A DNA stretch of 64,000 nt, taken from the NCBI GenBank assembly GCA_965263245.1, contig CBDHHR010000925.1, positions 13,843-77,842 of the forward strand, in the 5' to 3' direction. Below the pieces are notes generated by a model. The model saw nothing but the letters and a program-made list of their open reading frames with translations. It did no database searches and had not been told where the DNA came from. The position numbers and the translations under genes were made by a program. Source of the DNA: DT-68 sp965263245. GTDB lineage: Bacteria > Bacillota_I > Bacilli_A > Mycoplasmatales > Metamycoplasmataceae. This document shows, in pieces, positions 63,701 through 64,000 of the stretch (position 1 is the stretch's first letter; the number at the start of each line of letters is the position of its first letter).

Positions 63701-64000
63701 TTGAGACTTGTTGAGACTGGTAGAGACTGGTAGAGACTGGTTGAGACTGGTTGAGACTGGTTGAGACTTGTAGAGACTGGTTGAGACAGATAGTGACTAG
63801 TTTAGACTGGTTTCGGCTGGTTTCGACTTGTTTCGACCGGTGTTTACTGTTTTCGACCCGTAGAGACTGGTTGAGACTGGTTAGAGACTGGTAGAGACTG
63901 GTAGAGACTGGTTGAGACTAGTTTCGACTAGTTACGACGGGTTTCGACGGGTTTAGACCGGTTTTACTGGTTTCAACTAGTTTCGTCTGGTAGAGACTGG
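60767..64000 (+). repeat. 3.29-kb right-end HOR unit, copy 3, cut by window end
   Basis: Collinear with 55456-58690 at offset 5314 up to about 62.3 kb, then 5310. Shared features are 'aagccggg' (60781), A2 at 61700 and the hairpin at 61481-61495. It has small private losses near 62308, 62361, 62670 and 62954, for example 'cgaccgactgg' where copies have 'cgaccggttgag'. It also has 'ttgatgg'-type changes and a lost unit near 63859. The array runs on past the window. Confidence 0.85.

Larger units (their letters stand above)
1..64000 (+). repeat. 10-bp satellite array spanning the whole window
   Basis: Every line of the window is built from a 10-bp unit with core ACTGG. The common forms are TTTCGACTGG (Y), TAGAGACTGG (A) and TTGAGACTGG (B). 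Frequent variants are TTTTTACTGG, TTTCGGCTGG, TTTAGACCGG, TTTCGACGGG and TAGTGACTGG. All units run in the same direction and no inversion is visible. Insertions and deletions between copies are mostly multiples of 10 bp, so the register survives for kilobases. Units are close to 50% GC with G exceeding C on this strand. No unique DNA or transposon interrupts the array, and both window ends fall inside it. Tandem satellites of this size with higher-order structure are typical of eukaryotic heterochromatin. The species and locus cannot be told from the sequence. Confidence 0.98.

Noticed and set aside
1..64000. CRISPR array
   Set aside because: There are no unique spacers between conserved repeats. 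Units are contiguous and there are no cas genes.
1..64000. Telomeric or interstitial telomere repeat
   Set aside because: The unit is 10 bp with core ACTGG, and no TTAGGG, TTTAGGG or TTAGG run is seen.
1..64000. CENP-B box
   Set aside because: I looked for the TTCG-N4-GGAA-N-CGGG-type arrangement. TTCG is common but is never followed by the rest of the motif.
1..64000. Identification of the source species
   Set aside because: I do not recognise this 10-bp satellite with confidence. Naming a species would be a guess.

Overview
The whole 64 kb window is one uninterrupted satellite DNA array. Every stretch I read is built from variants of a 10-bp unit, all in the same orientation. There are three main unit forms, which I call Y (TTTCGACTGG), A (TAGAGACTGG) and B (TTGAGACTGG). 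Y units and A/B units alternate in blocks of roughly 50-150 bp. I see no protein-coding gene, tRNA, rRNA, transposon, CRISPR array or unique sequence. Both ends lie inside the array, so the real array is longer than the window. A homogeneous, nested higher-order satellite of this size points to eukaryotic heterochromatin (centromeric, pericentromeric, subtelomeric or sex/B-chromosome). Nothing here identifies the species or the chromosomal position.

Rare unit variants act as landmarks and reveal higher-order repeats (HORs) at several scales. Kilobase units recur at about 2.2-2.4 kb and 3.2-3.4 kb. Compound units recur at about 5.3-5.6 kb. Much longer copies lie at about 12.7 kb, 17.3 kb and 20.6-21.7 kb. 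In order: 1-4.2 kb holds a 746-bp tract repeated at 3260 and 20592. The region 4.2-6.5 kb is partly scrambled in its 10-bp register. Two full 3.2-3.3 kb units and a partial third follow (6479, 9701, 13000). The region 14.3-21.3 kb is a mosaic with long-range copies elsewhere. The region 21.3-31.6 kb holds three tandem 2.2-2.4 kb units and a 5.53-kb duplication. The region 31.6-35.5 kb is irregular. The region 35.5-40 kb copies 13.8-19.3 kb. The region 40.5-43.1 kb is copied at 46.0-48.7 kb. A nearly perfect 910-bp tandem duplication lies at 48.7-50.6 kb. The right end (52.2-64 kb) is a 3.29-kb unit organised as a 5314-bp compound repeat.

Composition is polar along the array. Left-hand landmarks (the 'ggatgagactgg' tract) stop after 38.85 kb, while a module marked by 'ttttagtggattcgac' becomes frequent only after 43 kb. 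The apparent open reading frames come from the 10-bp period. It rotates through all three frames and yields decapeptides such as FDWFRLVSTG, and the antisense of the three main units contains no stop codon in any frame. I do not call any of them genes.

All coordinates of repeat boundaries come from reading the sequence by eye against landmark variants. Boundaries are usually good to about 10-20 bp, and identity statements are visual, not computed.
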